64,000 nt of DNA from Bacteroidetes bacterium ADurb.Bin174 (GTDB lineage: Bacteria; Bacteroidota; Bacteroidia; Bacteroidales; Paludibacteraceae). Under the pieces are notes generated by a model. The model was not told the origin of the DNA and did not search any database. It saw only the letters and a program-made list of their open reading frames with translations. Below, piece by piece: positions 26,178 through 36,297 of this stretch; positions within the stretch are counted from its first letter, which is position 1, and each line of letters starts with the position of its first letter. Where the stretch lies: assembly GCA_002070265.1 (NCBI GenBank), contig MWCX01000040.1:1-64000 (forward strand), in the 5' to 3' direction. The position numbers and the translations under genes are program-made.

Positions 26178-27959
26178 TTATAGTGGCGTAAACGTAACGG
26201 TAAATTTCTTATCGTTTGTGGGGACCAATGTATAGTATTCGCCATCCATTTTGTCTTCATTCCACGTAAAGCCATCTTTTACATCTACGCTGATTTTATA
26301 GTATGAATGTTCCGCAGGTACAGGTAGTGCGATAATTCCATCAGATAATTCAACCGATTCAAAGTGTTTAGGTTGAAATTCTCTTTTGCCATAATCTGTG
26401 CCTTCGATTGCAGGTGCACTGAAGAATCTGCAGTTTCCGCCCCAAGTATAAATATATGCCTGAGCTTCATATACATTGGTTGTTCCAACCCTATAAAGTG
26501 TCAGTCTTGTATTTGGATCCCAGACTTTTTTGGGATCGTCCGGATATTTTCCCCAACTCCAACCATCCATATACAAAGCTTCGGGATAGCCTTTGTTGTT
26601 TCTGATATAAATATTTCCGGAAAAAGCATCTATTAGTACATAATATTCAGAAGTAGCCTGAATAAATGTCCAGGTTGGATTTCCTTTACCCGTAAATGCA
26701 TCAGGGTCACAATATGCAGTGCTCAGATTGACACCGGAACTTGTAACTGACTGATCTTTGGTAAGTTTCATAGTTCCTTCATACACGAAATAGTTACCCG
26801 GAACGATATTCAAAGCTTGTCCTGCAAAACTCATGGATTCAACCGCTTTTACACCATTTATAAAGATACCGTCATTGGTGTAATCAAGCGTTTTCGACCC
26901 ATCTTCACAACGTACCATGGTAACCTTACCTGATGCATCTGTAAATACCCTGAAAGTGAAAGGTCCACCGGCTGAAATTATAAAGCTCTTTTCTTTATTG
27001 TCGGCTCCTGTTACAATTTTTGTCCCGTCAAATGTGATATATTCTTCTACACCGGCCTTTTTGAATCGGAATTGTCCGGGCACAATATTGCCCCACATGT
27101 CATCTTCAGGATCGCCCGTTCCGGTACTTGGTGCTGTCCATGCCCACATTTTGCGTCCACCGAGTGCATAGCCCTGCATCAGCATTTTTGCCTTTTCAGA
27201 ACTGATTTCACCGTCAGCCCAATGTCCGGAAATATTGCCATAGATATACAATCCTTCCGTAATCTGGCTCCAGGTTTGCGAATCTCCGATTGTAAGTGTA
27301 AAGCTGATGGGGTCAAAAGAAACTTTGAAAAATTCCTCTTCCCCTTTGCCTATGACTATGTCGTTTGCGCCCAGTGCTATTATTTCCTCGCCTTCCATAC
27401 CCCAAAACAGACCTGTTTTATCGGCATTTGCATAAATTTTCCCTACCGCACCTGCTGCAAAGAATTCTTCTACTTCAAAGACATCACCGTTTTTTGCCAT
27501 TGGATAAGCAGTGTTGCTAATCACCAGATAGAGATTTGAAAAAACAGGCAATGCCAGGTTGGAAATGGTTTTTTCGCCGGAAGCTATTTGGTTGCCGGAG
27601 TTTTTTACCGTTAATGTTACTTTCATATCGCCTGCTACTGCATTTTTAGGTAGTGGAATGGGAATATTCAAATCCAAATCAAATGTTTTACCGGTAAGCA
27701 TCTCCGTTTTTTCGTAAATAGTGCCTGCCACATTCGACATTTGAATGGTATAAGTGCGCAATCCGACTTCATCTGAAAGATTAGCTGTAATTTTCACATT
27801 ATCGCCATACTTCAATCCACTTTCCGGTGTTAAAGTAAGATTTTCTACTTTGGGTTTGCCGGCATCGGGATCGATCGGGTCTTCTTTGGGTTCGCAGGAC
27901 GTGAAAACCGAAAATGAAGCCATCAAGAATGATAGTAAGAGAAATTTAATTGGTTTCAT
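26178..27959 (-). CDS. SusE/SusF-position surface glycan-binding lipoprotein
   Basis: A 593-residue lipoprotein (Cys22 in VFTSCEPKE) rich in beta-strands and aromatic residues. An Ig-like domain lies near residues 35-135 (GLKYGDNVKITANLSDEVGLRTYTI) and is followed by two to three domains of SusE/SusF type with exposed Trp-rich loops (MQGYALGGRKMWAWTAP; YMDGWSWGKYPDDPKKVWDP). These are typical of outer-membrane starch-binding-like proteins that hold glycan at the surface. I recognise the class, not the ligand. It is flanked by hairpins on both sides (28004-28046 and 26122-26162), so its expression may be set apart from its neighbours. Confidence 0.75.
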   Translation of the reverse strand: MKPIKFLLLSFLMASFSVFTSCEPKEDPIDPDAGKPKVENLTLTPESGLKYGDNVKITANLSDEVGLRTYTIQMSNVAGTIYEKTEMLTGKTFDLDLNIPIPLPKNAVAGDMKVTLTVKNSGNQIASGEKTISNLALPVFSNLYLVISNTAYPMAKNGDVFEVEEFFAAGAVGKIYANADKTGLFWGMEGEEIIALGANDIVIGKGEEEFFKVSFDPISFTLTIGDSQTWSQITEGLYIYGNISGHWADGEISSEKAKMLMQGYALGGRKMWAWTAPSTGTGDPEDDMWGNIVPGQFRFKKAGVEEYITFDGTKIVTGADNKEKSFIISAGGPFTFRVFTDASGKVTMVRCEDGSKTLDYTNDGIFINGVKAVESMSFAGQALNIVPGNYFVYEGTMKLTKDQSVTSSGVNLSTAYCDPDAFTGKGNPTWTFIQATSEYYVLIDAFSGNIYIRNNKGYPEALYMDGWSWGKYPDDPKKVWDPNTRLTLYRVGTTNVYEAQAYIYTWGGNCRFFSAPAIEGTDYGKREFQPKHFESVELSDGIIALPVPAEHSYYKISVDVKDGFTWNEDKMDGEYYTLVPTNDKKFTVTFTPL

Positions 27960-28003
27960 AATGGATGTTTAAAAAAAGATTAATAAACTAATTATTGATT
28001 TAA

Positions 28004-28046
28004 CTACTCACCCCTCGACACAAACCATTGCAAAGGGGATGAGTAG
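28004..28046 (-). terminator. Hairpin between the CBM9-like and SusE/F-like genes
   Basis: CTACTCACCCCT (28004-28015) pairs with AGGGGATGAGTAG (28034-28046) apart from one bulged base, with an 18-nt loop. It begins 18 bp after the stop at 28064 and is followed on the minus strand by TTAAAT. It may attenuate read-through inside the PUL. Confidence 0.55.
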
Positions 28047-28063
28047 TCAGGCTTTTAATTAAA

Positions 28064-29305
28064 CTATTTGATCATTATTTTTTTATTCAACGATTTGTCA
28101 CCTACTCCTATTGTGATGATATAAACACCCGAATTTAACTCTCTACTGATTGAATTTATGTTTTCAAATCGATCTACCAGTCTGCCGTCAATAGCATAAA
28201 TGGCCATATCAAAAACATCATCTGCTAAAACATTCAATGTCTTGTCTTGAACAATAAATTTAGCATAATCATCAGCACTTAGTTTGCTAATTGATGTCAT
28301 AATTCTGTCCAGTGTGATTTTTTGAACTTTTAAATGGGTGTCCCAAGTAGTAGGATTCATTAATTTAAGCATATACTTTCCTGCCGCTACATCAGTAAGA
28401 TCAATTGAATCGTAGGTGTTTTCAGTCATTGTTGCATTTGCCGGATACCAGGCTTCTGTAAAGGTTTTAACAACCTGATTGGTAGTAACATCTACCAGTG
28501 AGAGTTGGAACTTCCCGCTGCCGGTACTGCTTGAAACCATTTTAACATTATAATTACCCGGTGTAACTAAATTTAATGCCCAGCTTGCCCAATGTAAGGG
28601 GTTTTGAGTAGCATATGCCCCTGATTGAAAGTCCAGATATTGGTCGATATTTGCATCCCTCATAAAGGGATAATAGTAGGCATTGCCGGAAGTAAACTCA
28701 GCGGTAGTATTTAGATTAACTTCTGTTCGTGGTTTAACTGTAAATGTTTTCCTTTCTGAAAAATTCCAGTCATTTGCAGGCAGGAATTGGGGGTCGCCTG
28801 TTGTCCATTCTGAATTGTAATAGGGAGTTGTAATACCGTAAGTAGTGCCTATTGCCGGAGTTGTTAAGTCTGCAATAGTAATAGATTGTTCTACGGCATG
28901 AAGATCGGCTGAGAGACTACGTGTTACAGTACCGGCACTACCCCAGCTCCATGAGCTGGACCCAGCAGTGCCTGTAAATACATACAAATCAGTTCCTTGT
29001 GCCAAATAGTCAACACCCGAGGCGTTGTACACCCATTGTTTATATCCCGTTGCAGCGTTATTGTCGGTATCAATATACACATCAATTACCTGCCACCGGT
29101 CTACGAATGATTCTGTGCTTCCTAAATTTACCATTACAGAAAGATTGGTGTCATCTTTGGTTGTTTTTAATATCGGGAAAACTCCCGGTTCACTTAGAGT
29201 AGGGATGTTATCCCAGTCAGACATAGTTCCGTCAATCGTAATTTGAGATTTGGCATTGAATACAATGCAACTTGCCAATAAAGAATAAAATAAAATTTTT
29301 TTCAT
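28064..29305 (-). CDS. T9SS-sorted protein with CBM9-like domain, function unknown
   Basis: A 413-residue exported protein: signal peptide (cleavage near residue 21, NAKSQ), a CBM9-like/DOMON-type beta-domain at about 22-185 (ITIDGTMSDWDNIP, later VIDVYIDTDNNAATGYKQW), a second beta-sandwich at about 215-330 (GNYNVKMVSSSTGSGKFQL ... AAGKYMLKLM), and a T9SS type A sorting domain at about 335-413 ending in SGVYIITIGVGDKSLNKKIMIK. It probably binds carbohydrate at the cell surface. Its first ~46 residues are closely related to the start of the DUF4874/DUF4832 protein at 36298, which appears to have captured this leader. Confidence 0.7.
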   Translation of the reverse strand: MKKILFYSLLASCIVFNAKSQITIDGTMSDWDNIPTLSEPGVFPILKTTKDDTNLSVMVNLGSTESFVDRWQVIDVYIDTDNNAATGYKQWVYNASGVDYLAQGTDLYVFTGTAGSSSWSWGSAGTVTRSLSADLHAVEQSITIADLTTPAIGTTYGITTPYYNSEWTTGDPQFLPANDWNFSERKTFTVKPRTEVNLNTTAEFTSGNAYYYPFMRDANIDQYLDFQSGAYATQNPLHWASWALNLVTPGNYNVKMVSSSTGSGKFQLSLVDVTTNQVVKTFTEAWYPANATMTENTYDSIDLTDVAAGKYMLKLMNPTTWDTHLKVQKITLDRIMTSISKLSADDYAKFIVQDKTLNVLADDVFDMAIYAIDGRLVDRFENINSISRELNSGVYIITIGVGDKSLNKKIMIK

Positions 29306-29410
29306 AATTGCTATAAAATTAATTGTTAGTAAATAAAGTCAATTTGCCTGATTTATACAAAGTAGTTTTAATAGTTCTTGTTAAGAGCAACATGTTTTCA
29401 TTATGGGTTT

Positions 29411-32400
29411 TTACTCGTTAATGATTATTTTTTTGGAAACAGAAGTACCATTTGAAATCATTCTGATAAAATAAACTCCGGCAGGAATGTCTTTTACGTC
29501 TAATGAAACTTCATAAGTACCACCTGCGGTGAGATTAGTAACTAAATCCATTACTTTACTACCTGAGATATTCTCAAGATGAACAGAGGTGTTACCAATG
29601 GACAAACTCGTGAATTTAATATTTACAAATGATTTTACAGGATTTGGATAAACCAACAAGGATTTGTCAATAAACTTATCATCTAAATTTGTAGGTAAGT
29701 TTTGCCATGCAGCGTCTTGACTAAATTCAGAATAATTACCAAGGTCATCGTAAGTAAATCCGGCATAATAATAGGTATTTCCCGTGGCAACATCCAGGTC
29801 AGTATATGTTTCTGCAACTCCGTTATAAATCACATCGCCATCTGTATGGTTACCGGGGTAACGATCTGTTCTTCTGAGTATTTTAACGCCCTCAAAGTCT
29901 TCAGCAGGATACACCTGACCTGTTAAGTTTATATCATCAAGTACAACAAAGCCACCTCCAATTGTGCTACTGGGAATAATAAACTCAAGAGCGAAAATAT
30001 TATTGGGATCCATGGCATCTGAAATGTTGGGGTGCCAGCTTAATTCTTGGAAAGTCCTGACATCTAATTTAACCTTTTGCCATTCTGTTGAATTTAACAA
30101 CAATGTTTCATTATACCACCAATCATCAGCAACACCATTGAAATCAAGGTCTTGTTTTACTATTAAGCGAAGATATCTTGAAGAACCGTCTCCTTTATAC
30201 CAAAACTCTAAATATGGTGTTGTTGAAAAATTCTGAACCTGATCATATTGAAGTACAGCAGAGTATTGTCCCCATGCAACAGTCACGTCATAATTGATTT
30301 TTAATGCGTTCATGCTGTCATAGCCATCGGTCAGTTCCAAAGAACCTGTGGCAGTTTGGTTGTGTGGAACCCCTACGAACTGATCAATCCCATTCTCAAA
30401 ATCATCAACAGCATTTACTACATCAACCAATCGGGTTGGATTTTGCCAGGTTAATACTATCTGGTTACCTGCAACATTCCCGTTAAAACCGGTAGGTGAA
30501 GGCGGTGCAATAGTATCTTTGACGACAGTAACCTTACCTCTTGCATATCTTTTAATTGCCGGGTTAACACCATCATCTAAAATTCCGTAGATATAGTAAT
30601 CACCTTTTGGCTCCAAATATCTTACATTCCAGTCATAATAGTCAATTAATTGAGTGTCTGTAGAAATGCTGTCCGCGATCAAGGTACCATTGATGCTGTC
30701 AAGCGAATGGTAAAGACTGATTTTGCCATTTCCACCTTCATCGAAACAGGTCCACTTGATACGGTATGAATCTGTCGCAATATCATCTATTCCGTTAGGT
30801 TCCGTAAAATAGAGGCTTGGTAGCATCTGAGAAGTTCTTGTAAACTCATAAACATAAAATTCTTCTCCTGTTTCATCCCTTCCTGTTAATGTAACTTTTT
30901 CTCCATCCGGAGACATGTCAATTGTTGAAAATCCATTTGTTTTTTTCCAAAACAAACTATATGGTAAATCTGCCAAATTGTACTGATCTCTTGTATTTGA
31001 AGCACAAACACTTGGGCGGACATGGTGTACTCCCGATTTATACAGATGCTCAAAACTATGGCAGTTTCCACTAAAGAAAATAATAAACTTCCCATTTTGA
31101 GCGTGTTCTTCTAAAACAGGAGCAACGTATGTTTTTAAGTTTCCGGACCATTGACCATGATAACCTGTACTATATACACTCACATGGGCGAAAATAAATA
31201 TCCATTTTGAAGTGGAGTTTTCTAATTGATTATCCAGCCATGTCATTTGTTGAGAATCATGAACAAAAGAGGGGCTGAAATCATCACCATTTAAGTTTAA
31301 GGATATGATTTTTGCATCCCCGTAGTCCATGGAATAATAAGACTCACCTCGCGGATCTATTGAGTCAGACCCATCAATATAGCCATGAGACGGTGAAGAG
31401 AAGTAGTCGAAATAAGTTGTAGGGCCGCCTGCACTTTTATCGCCAGTTTCATGATTTCCTACAGCTCCATTAACAGGAACTTCTTTTAATAAAGGTTCTG
31501 ATGGAGTGAAAAAAGATGAATTCCACGGACGAGTGTCTCCCGTGTTTATTATATCTCCCAAATGCATCAGCAAGTCTGGTTTTTGTTGTAATATCGGACT
31601 TACCATGTTTTGCCAGATTTGTCCACTATTCTCGTGGATATCAGAAACTAACACCAGACGAAACCCGGTTCCTTCTGAGGGAGCAGTTTTTGTGCTTTGA
31701 ATTTCTTCAAATTTTCTTCTACCATCACCTACCATATAATAATATGTCGTATATGGCTCCAGTCCATTAATTTCTTTAACGTGGACAAAACCTTCTCCTT
31801 CAACTAACCAACCCCCATTTGACACTACCGAGTCACCCAAAGCCTCAGTTTTTCCGTAATATACAACTCCAGTAGAGGTAGTGTCAGGCATTTGCCACAT
31901 TACACGAATTGAATTTTCAGTTGGAGTTGTTGTATATGGTTTTTTGAAGGGTACATAGGGCAGATCACCCATGGGAGCATCTTCAGTTGAAACACCCCAG
32001 CGCAGGTCACCAAGATTACCACCGGTATCACCGGCACCTATCGCCGGAGAATTAGCATATAACTGAAAGTTACCATTTTCAGGATCAACAAACAATGGGT
32101 TTGTTGTAATAATATTATTCCTTGGAGCACCACCATATGGTTCAACATTATAAGAGATGGTGTTTTTCAAAATACTATTGTTACCATAGACTGAAAAGCT
32201 TTTGGTGTCGCTTACAGTTTCTGAAAATGACGCAATACAATTTTTGACAATAGCGTAATCAATGTTTGCAAGATAAACCCCACGTCGGGAGAAACAATTA
32301 TAAAAAGTACATTGATCTATGACCACCTTTACCAAATCGGTAGTAGCGGATGCATAGATATAAATGAAATAACCATCCTGGTTGATTTTGTCGAAAGTGG

Positions 32401-32920
32401 AATTTTTAATGGAAATACTTTTAACCTGTGTAGGTGCACTTGCCGCATTAATAACTCTAAGTACGTTTTTAAACATACAACCATCTACAATAAGTGAATC
32501 AACATACATAACTTCACTGCTTGTAGCATATAAATTAATTCCACGGCTTGTGAAGTTTTGTATATTTGAATTCAATATTTTTACAACAAGATTCTGACCC
32601 TCATCAATCCTAATAGCCTCTGTATTAGTTAAATTTCCATCAAATGTTACTCCATCTAAAATAAAATGAGATCTAACAGTAAAACGCTTAGCATTGATTG
32701 TTGGATTTTTTCCGCTTGCCGCACGTATTTCCAGTGCTTTGTCAATAATTACCGTGTTAGTTTCATTGTAAACCCCGTCAGTGAGTTCCAAAACATCTCC
32801 AACATTAGCGTTTGCTACAGCATTATAGATTGTCTGAGTACCAGGCTCTACAGGCACTACAGCCGGATAAGCCCAAAAACAAATTATTATAAATAACAAT
32901 AATAAAGAGTTTCTTTTCAT
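29411..32920 (-). CDS. Large T9SS-exported beta-helix / metallophosphoesterase protein (variant GNCH motif)
   Basis: A 1169-residue secreted protein. Order: signal peptide (about 1-20); right-handed beta-helix at about 25-310, ending in NPLFVDPENGNFQLYANSPAIGAG; a fibronectin-III-like domain (about 325-410) of purple-acid-phosphatase type; a calcineurin-like phosphoesterase at about 418-665 with VSDIHE, GDIINTGD, GNHETGD, AHVS and GNCHSFEH; Ig-like domains; a carbohydrate-binding-like jelly roll at about 830-985 (LEFWYKGDGSSRYLRL); and a T9SS sorting domain (about 1090-1169). The last metal motif is normally GHxH; here it is GNCH, so one ligand is changed. The substrate is unknown. It is followed 105 bp on by the CBM9-like gene. 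Confidence 0.83.
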   Translation of the reverse strand: MKRNSLLLLFIIICFWAYPAVVPVEPGTQTIYNAVANANVGDVLELTDGVYNETNTVIIDKALEIRAASGKNPTINAKRFTVRSHFILDGVTFDGNLTNTEAIRIDEGQNLVVKILNSNIQNFTSRGINLYATSSEVMYVDSLIVDGCMFKNVLRVINAASAPTQVKSISIKNSTFDKINQDGYFIYIYASATTDLVKVVIDQCTFYNCFSRRGVYLANIDYAIVKNCIASFSETVSDTKSFSVYGNNSILKNTISYNVEPYGGAPRNNIITTNPLFVDPENGNFQLYANSPAIGAGDTGGNLGDLRWGVSTEDAPMGDLPYVPFKKPYTTTPTENSIRVMWQMPDTTSTGVVYYGKTEALGDSVVSNGGWLVEGEGFVHVKEINGLEPYTTYYYMVGDGRRKFEEIQSTKTAPSEGTGFRLVLVSDIHENSGQIWQNMVSPILQQKPDLLMHLGDIINTGDTRPWNSSFFTPSEPLLKEVPVNGAVGNHETGDKSAGGPTTYFDYFSSPSHGYIDGSDSIDPRGESYYSMDYGDAKIISLNLNGDDFSPSFVHDSQQMTWLDNQLENSTSKWIFIFAHVSVYSTGYHGQWSGNLKTYVAPVLEEHAQNGKFIIFFSGNCHSFEHLYKSGVHHVRPSVCASNTRDQYNLADLPYSLFWKKTNGFSTIDMSPDGEKVTLTGRDETGEEFYVYEFTRTSQMLPSLYFTEPNGIDDIATDSYRIKWTCFDEGGNGKISLYHSLDSINGTLIADSISTDTQLIDYYDWNVRYLEPKGDYYIYGILDDGVNPAIKRYARGKVTVVKDTIAPPSPTGFNGNVAGNQIVLTWQNPTRLVDVVNAVDDFENGIDQFVGVPHNQTATGSLELTDGYDSMNALKINYDVTVAWGQYSAVLQYDQVQNFSTTPYLEFWYKGDGSSRYLRLIVKQDLDFNGVADDWWYNETLLLNSTEWQKVKLDVRTFQELSWHPNISDAMDPNNIFALEFIIPSSTIGGGFVVLDDINLTGQVYPAEDFEGVKILRRTDRYPGNHTDGDVIYNGVAETYTDLDVATGNTYYYAGFTYDDLGNYSEFSQDAAWQNLPTNLDDKFIDKSLLVYPNPVKSFVNIKFTSLSIGNTSVHLENISGSKVMDLVTNLTAGGTYEVSLDVKDIPAGVYFIRMISNGTSVSKKIIINE

Positions 32921-32942
32921 AACAGTCTGTATTTTAATTTAT

Positions 32943-35900
32943 TTATTTTTTTAAGAGTTTGTAAGTATTAATTCCCCTTGGTGTTGTTATGTGCAGCAGG
33001 TACATTCCTGTACTAAGTACAGAAGTATCGATTTGCTGTTTGTCAAATGACAGCGAAATTTTTCTGCCGGCCAAATCTACCGCACTTACTCCAATGACAT
33101 CTGCAATTGTTGTGTTCACACTCATTCCCGCCGGTATAGGGAACAAAACATTATTTTCTGATTCAATAGTGCTTATGGAAGTGGGTATATCGTTTTTCAC
33201 GATTGTGAACGAATCAAATAGAGTTGCAACTGCCGATGAGCTGGCTGTGTAACTATCCACTTGAATAGAACTGCTCGACACGGTAATTTTACTATAAGTA
33301 GGAGCACCCGGTTGTCCATATTTACCGGTAAACAAATCCCAGTAATTTGCCACTTGGTGTTTATCGTAATTTGCTTCCATTTGTGCCTGTGTATATGGGT
33401 AATAACGCTTGCGTCCGCTCGTGGAATTTACAAAATATAATGTGCCATCATCTACTGTAAACGTGCCCCCTTCTTGTCCTTTCGGATTCTTATTGCTATG
33501 TACAGGAACGCTAACTACGTCAGCAACCGAATTGGGAACAACTGTCTTTGTCAGGTTGTTGATAGGTCCCATAACTTCGTATATATGGTCGTGTCCTTGT
33601 ATAACAAAGTCTATATCCAACTCATTCAATACGGGCAATAATGTTGCTCGGAAAAGCACACTTTCCGTATCGTCTTGATGCGAGCTTCCTGTAAATAAGT
33701 TTTTATGCACAGCTGCAATACGCCATTTGGTATCAGGATGAGCGGTTACTTGTGCCCGTAACCAATCGGCAACGTCATCTTCCAAATATATACTGGTACC
33801 GCTTTCGTAGCTGTAAGTGCCACGCCAATAATCTTGCATACTAAAAATTAAGAATAAAGCATCGCCATACACAAATGAGTAAGTTGTTCCATCAAACTGT
33901 GGCTTTGTTACTGCAGATTGTTTGAAGTCGTTACTTGTGTTGAAGTGATGCGTATAATTCAGGTTATTGCTGTCATCGTGATTACCGTCTGTAGGAACAA
34001 CGGGCATTTTTGCCAGTAGTGGTTTCATTGAAGTTTCAAACCATTGTTCCCATTCCCATTCAGAATTTTGTGCTGTACCGGTTTCAACAAAATCACCGGT
34101 GAAAAGCACAAATCGTGCGTCAGACGCGTTTGCAACCGATGTAATGGCAGACCAGCGGGCATTTTCCACGTATTCAGCATCCTGTATGTGAGAATCAGTC
34201 ATATAAAGGAATGAAAACTCCGAGTTGTCGTTTTTCGCTGTTTTGAAAGCTCTTATCTCACTCCAATAACCATCATTACCGACACGATAAGAGTATTCAG
34301 TTCCGGCTGTTAGTCCTGTAGCCAGTACCTTATGACTCATATAACTACGTTTTGTTCCCGGTGGGAGATTTGCAGGTATTAGGATTCCGTTTGTTGAAAC
34401 AGCATAATTTAAATTGTTCACAGCCTGGCTTGTTGCCATGATTTCAAATGCAGGACTTGTAAAATCAGCCTCAGACGCATTTGCTTTTGCTACAATCTGT
34501 ACTTTGCTGGTTGATATGTCTGCGTTTGTGAACCATGCGAAAGCCATTCTGCTTGTCGGATCACCATTAATGTTGGCTACAACACAATACGGCATGTTTT
34601 TATTTACAAGATTAGCGATACTTGCTCTCAATGCTTGCAGATTTGCCTCAGAACTATCGGCGCGTGCAGTTTCTTTTGCTATCAAAAAAGGTGTGAAAGA
34701 CGGAACAGTGTAGTCGCTTTCCAGCAATTCATCTGCTTCCAGCACTTCGGGATGAACGATAACGACTGATTTTTCCTCTACAATGACAACACAAGTATCT
34801 TTAAATCCTCCGTCTTCTGTGGTGACAATCACTTTTGTTTCTCCCGTTTCCAGAGCGCTTACCAAACCGTTGGATACAGTTGCAATAATTGTGTTGGACG
34901 AAAGCCAGGTTACCTTTTTGTTAGTGGCATCTGTAGGTGTTATAATGATGGATAACCAGGATGTTTCCTCTTCTTCCAGGCGCAGCGTATCTACAGTAAG
35001 TTCTACCCCTGTAACGGCTACAGGAACTGCATCAGGATCATACTCATAAGCTCCCAAATCAACAGCAGTACCCTTTGGACGAGTAACTCCGAGAAAGTCT
35101 TTAGCCGGCGCTAATGTAGCAGTTCCTTTATCAATGCAGGGTGAAGCCGAAGTAAACGAAAAGTCGGCAGCGCGCATAGCTGCAATTTCGGCATCTGAAC
35201 CGGGAATTCCCACAAAGGTCGTCGGTGACTTGAAATTGGGACCATCAAGTGCAGTGTTGTTTGCGTTAAGGGTAAGAACAAAACAGGAGGCATCAAAACC
35301 AGACTCAGCGGCATTATATCCCGATGAGGATCCGCCACTTGAGATATAAGCTACCGGATCAGTAAAACCCACATCTGCCTGATTGTTCCAGCATACATTA
35401 TTTATGGCGGTACTGTTGCTGTGTATTGCAGCGTATTGGCTACCGTAATTACAAGCTAAAATACAATTTACTACAACGCCACCGGGATTGTATATACCGC
35501 CGCTGTTGGGCCAACCGCTGACTGTTGCTGAATTGTTGTGAACAATGCAGTTGCTTATTGTGCCACCATCGTTGCGGATAGTGCCGTACTTGCCCTGGTT
35601 TCCCCGGAGAATACAACTTTCTACTAATCCGCCTTTGTTACGAATTCCTCCTCCTGAGCTTGTGGCTGAGCATAACTCAATAACACAATTACGTACAACG
35701 CCTGCTCCATTGATTAATACTCCGCCGCCATTCGAGCCTTTGCAATTTCGAATAATAGAATTTGCAAGCGTTATGTTCCCACGGATATATGCCCCTCCTC
35801 CTTCGTTTGAGTGTTCGGCATTTTGCAGCGTAAGCCCCTCAATGAGCGTTGGATTGACGCAATCAGTGTCGTATTTTACAATTAAATATTGACCCAACCC

Positions 35901-36227
35901 AAAACCATCAAGAATGGTTTCAAAGCGTTGCCAGTCCCGTTCACCTGTTGATGCATTATAGCCCCCCAATACTGACACGCCGTCTTTGATTGCAAAAGCT
36001 TCATTGTAAACACCGAACGATACGAAAACAGTATCACCTGCTGAGCAGTCATAAATAGCAGATTGAATAGAACCCTTGGCGGTAGCCCACGAAAGTCCAT
36101 TACCACTGCCTCCTACCGACACATAGCGGTTAGCTGCTGTTGAACTGAAAGCAAAGCTCCAGGCAATTAGCATAAGATAAAAAGGGAAATGCTTTTTCAT
36201 GCGATTTTTTGTTAATAGTTGTTTCAT
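32943..36227 (-). CDS. Large T9SS-exported beta-helix / Ig-like / metallophosphoesterase protein
   Basis: A 1094-residue secreted protein related in layout to its neighbour. Order: signal peptide (Met10 at position 36200 gives the more usual start, MKKHFPFYLML); beta-helix at about 30-390 with glycine-rich turns and the closing motif PKGTAVDLGAYEYDP; a bacterial Ig-like (Big_2) domain at about 400-490 (VTWLSSNTIIATVSNGLVSA); a fibronectin-III-like domain; a calcineurin-like phosphoesterase at about 670-900 with complete metal motifs (TDSH, GDF, GNHDD, VHKN, GHDH); and a T9SS sorting domain at the end (GMYLLHITTPRGINTYKLLKK region). A surface phosphatase or phosphodiesterase that holds a polysaccharide by its helix is plausible. 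The gene stands 22 bp before its partner at 32920. Confidence 0.83.
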   Translation of the reverse strand: MKQLLTKNRMKKHFPFYLMLIAWSFAFSSTAANRYVSVGGSGNGLSWATAKGSIQSAIYDCSAGDTVFVSFGVYNEAFAIKDGVSVLGGYNASTGERDWQRFETILDGFGLGQYLIVKYDTDCVNPTLIEGLTLQNAEHSNEGGGAYIRGNITLANSIIRNCKGSNGGGVLINGAGVVRNCVIELCSATSSGGGIRNKGGLVESCILRGNQGKYGTIRNDGGTISNCIVHNNSATVSGWPNSGGIYNPGGVVVNCILACNYGSQYAAIHSNSTAINNVCWNNQADVGFTDPVAYISSGGSSSGYNAAESGFDASCFVLTLNANNTALDGPNFKSPTTFVGIPGSDAEIAAMRAADFSFTSASPCIDKGTATLAPAKDFLGVTRPKGTAVDLGAYEYDPDAVPVAVTGVELTVDTLRLEEEETSWLSIIITPTDATNKKVTWLSSNTIIATVSNGLVSALETGETKVIVTTEDGGFKDTCVVIVEEKSVVIVHPEVLEADELLESDYTVPSFTPFLIAKETARADSSEANLQALRASIANLVNKNMPYCVVANINGDPTSRMAFAWFTNADISTSKVQIVAKANASEADFTSPAFEIMATSQAVNNLNYAVSTNGILIPANLPPGTKRSYMSHKVLATGLTAGTEYSYRVGNDGYWSEIRAFKTAKNDNSEFSFLYMTDSHIQDAEYVENARWSAITSVANASDARFVLFTGDFVETGTAQNSEWEWEQWFETSMKPLLAKMPVVPTDGNHDDSNNLNYTHHFNTSNDFKQSAVTKPQFDGTTYSFVYGDALFLIFSMQDYWRGTYSYESGTSIYLEDDVADWLRAQVTAHPDTKWRIAAVHKNLFTGSSHQDDTESVLFRATLLPVLNELDIDFVIQGHDHIYEVMGPINNLTKTVVPNSVADVVSVPVHSNKNPKGQEGGTFTVDDGTLYFVNSTSGRKRYYPYTQAQMEANYDKHQVANYWDLFTGKYGQPGAPTYSKITVSSSSIQVDSYTASSSAVATLFDSFTIVKNDIPTSISTIESENNVLFPIPAGMSVNTTIADVIGVSAVDLAGRKISLSFDKQQIDTSVLSTGMYLLHITTPRGINTYKLLKK

Positions 36228-36297
36228 GTTGTTGAATTTTAATTAGTTTATAACAGTAATTTTTCATTTCGATTACTTAATGTAGAGAACACACAGC

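Noticed and set aside
27072-27539. A 155-codon plus-strand open frame
   Set aside because: It is antisense to the SusE/F-like gene; the translation is low-complexity and Cys/His-rich with no domain.
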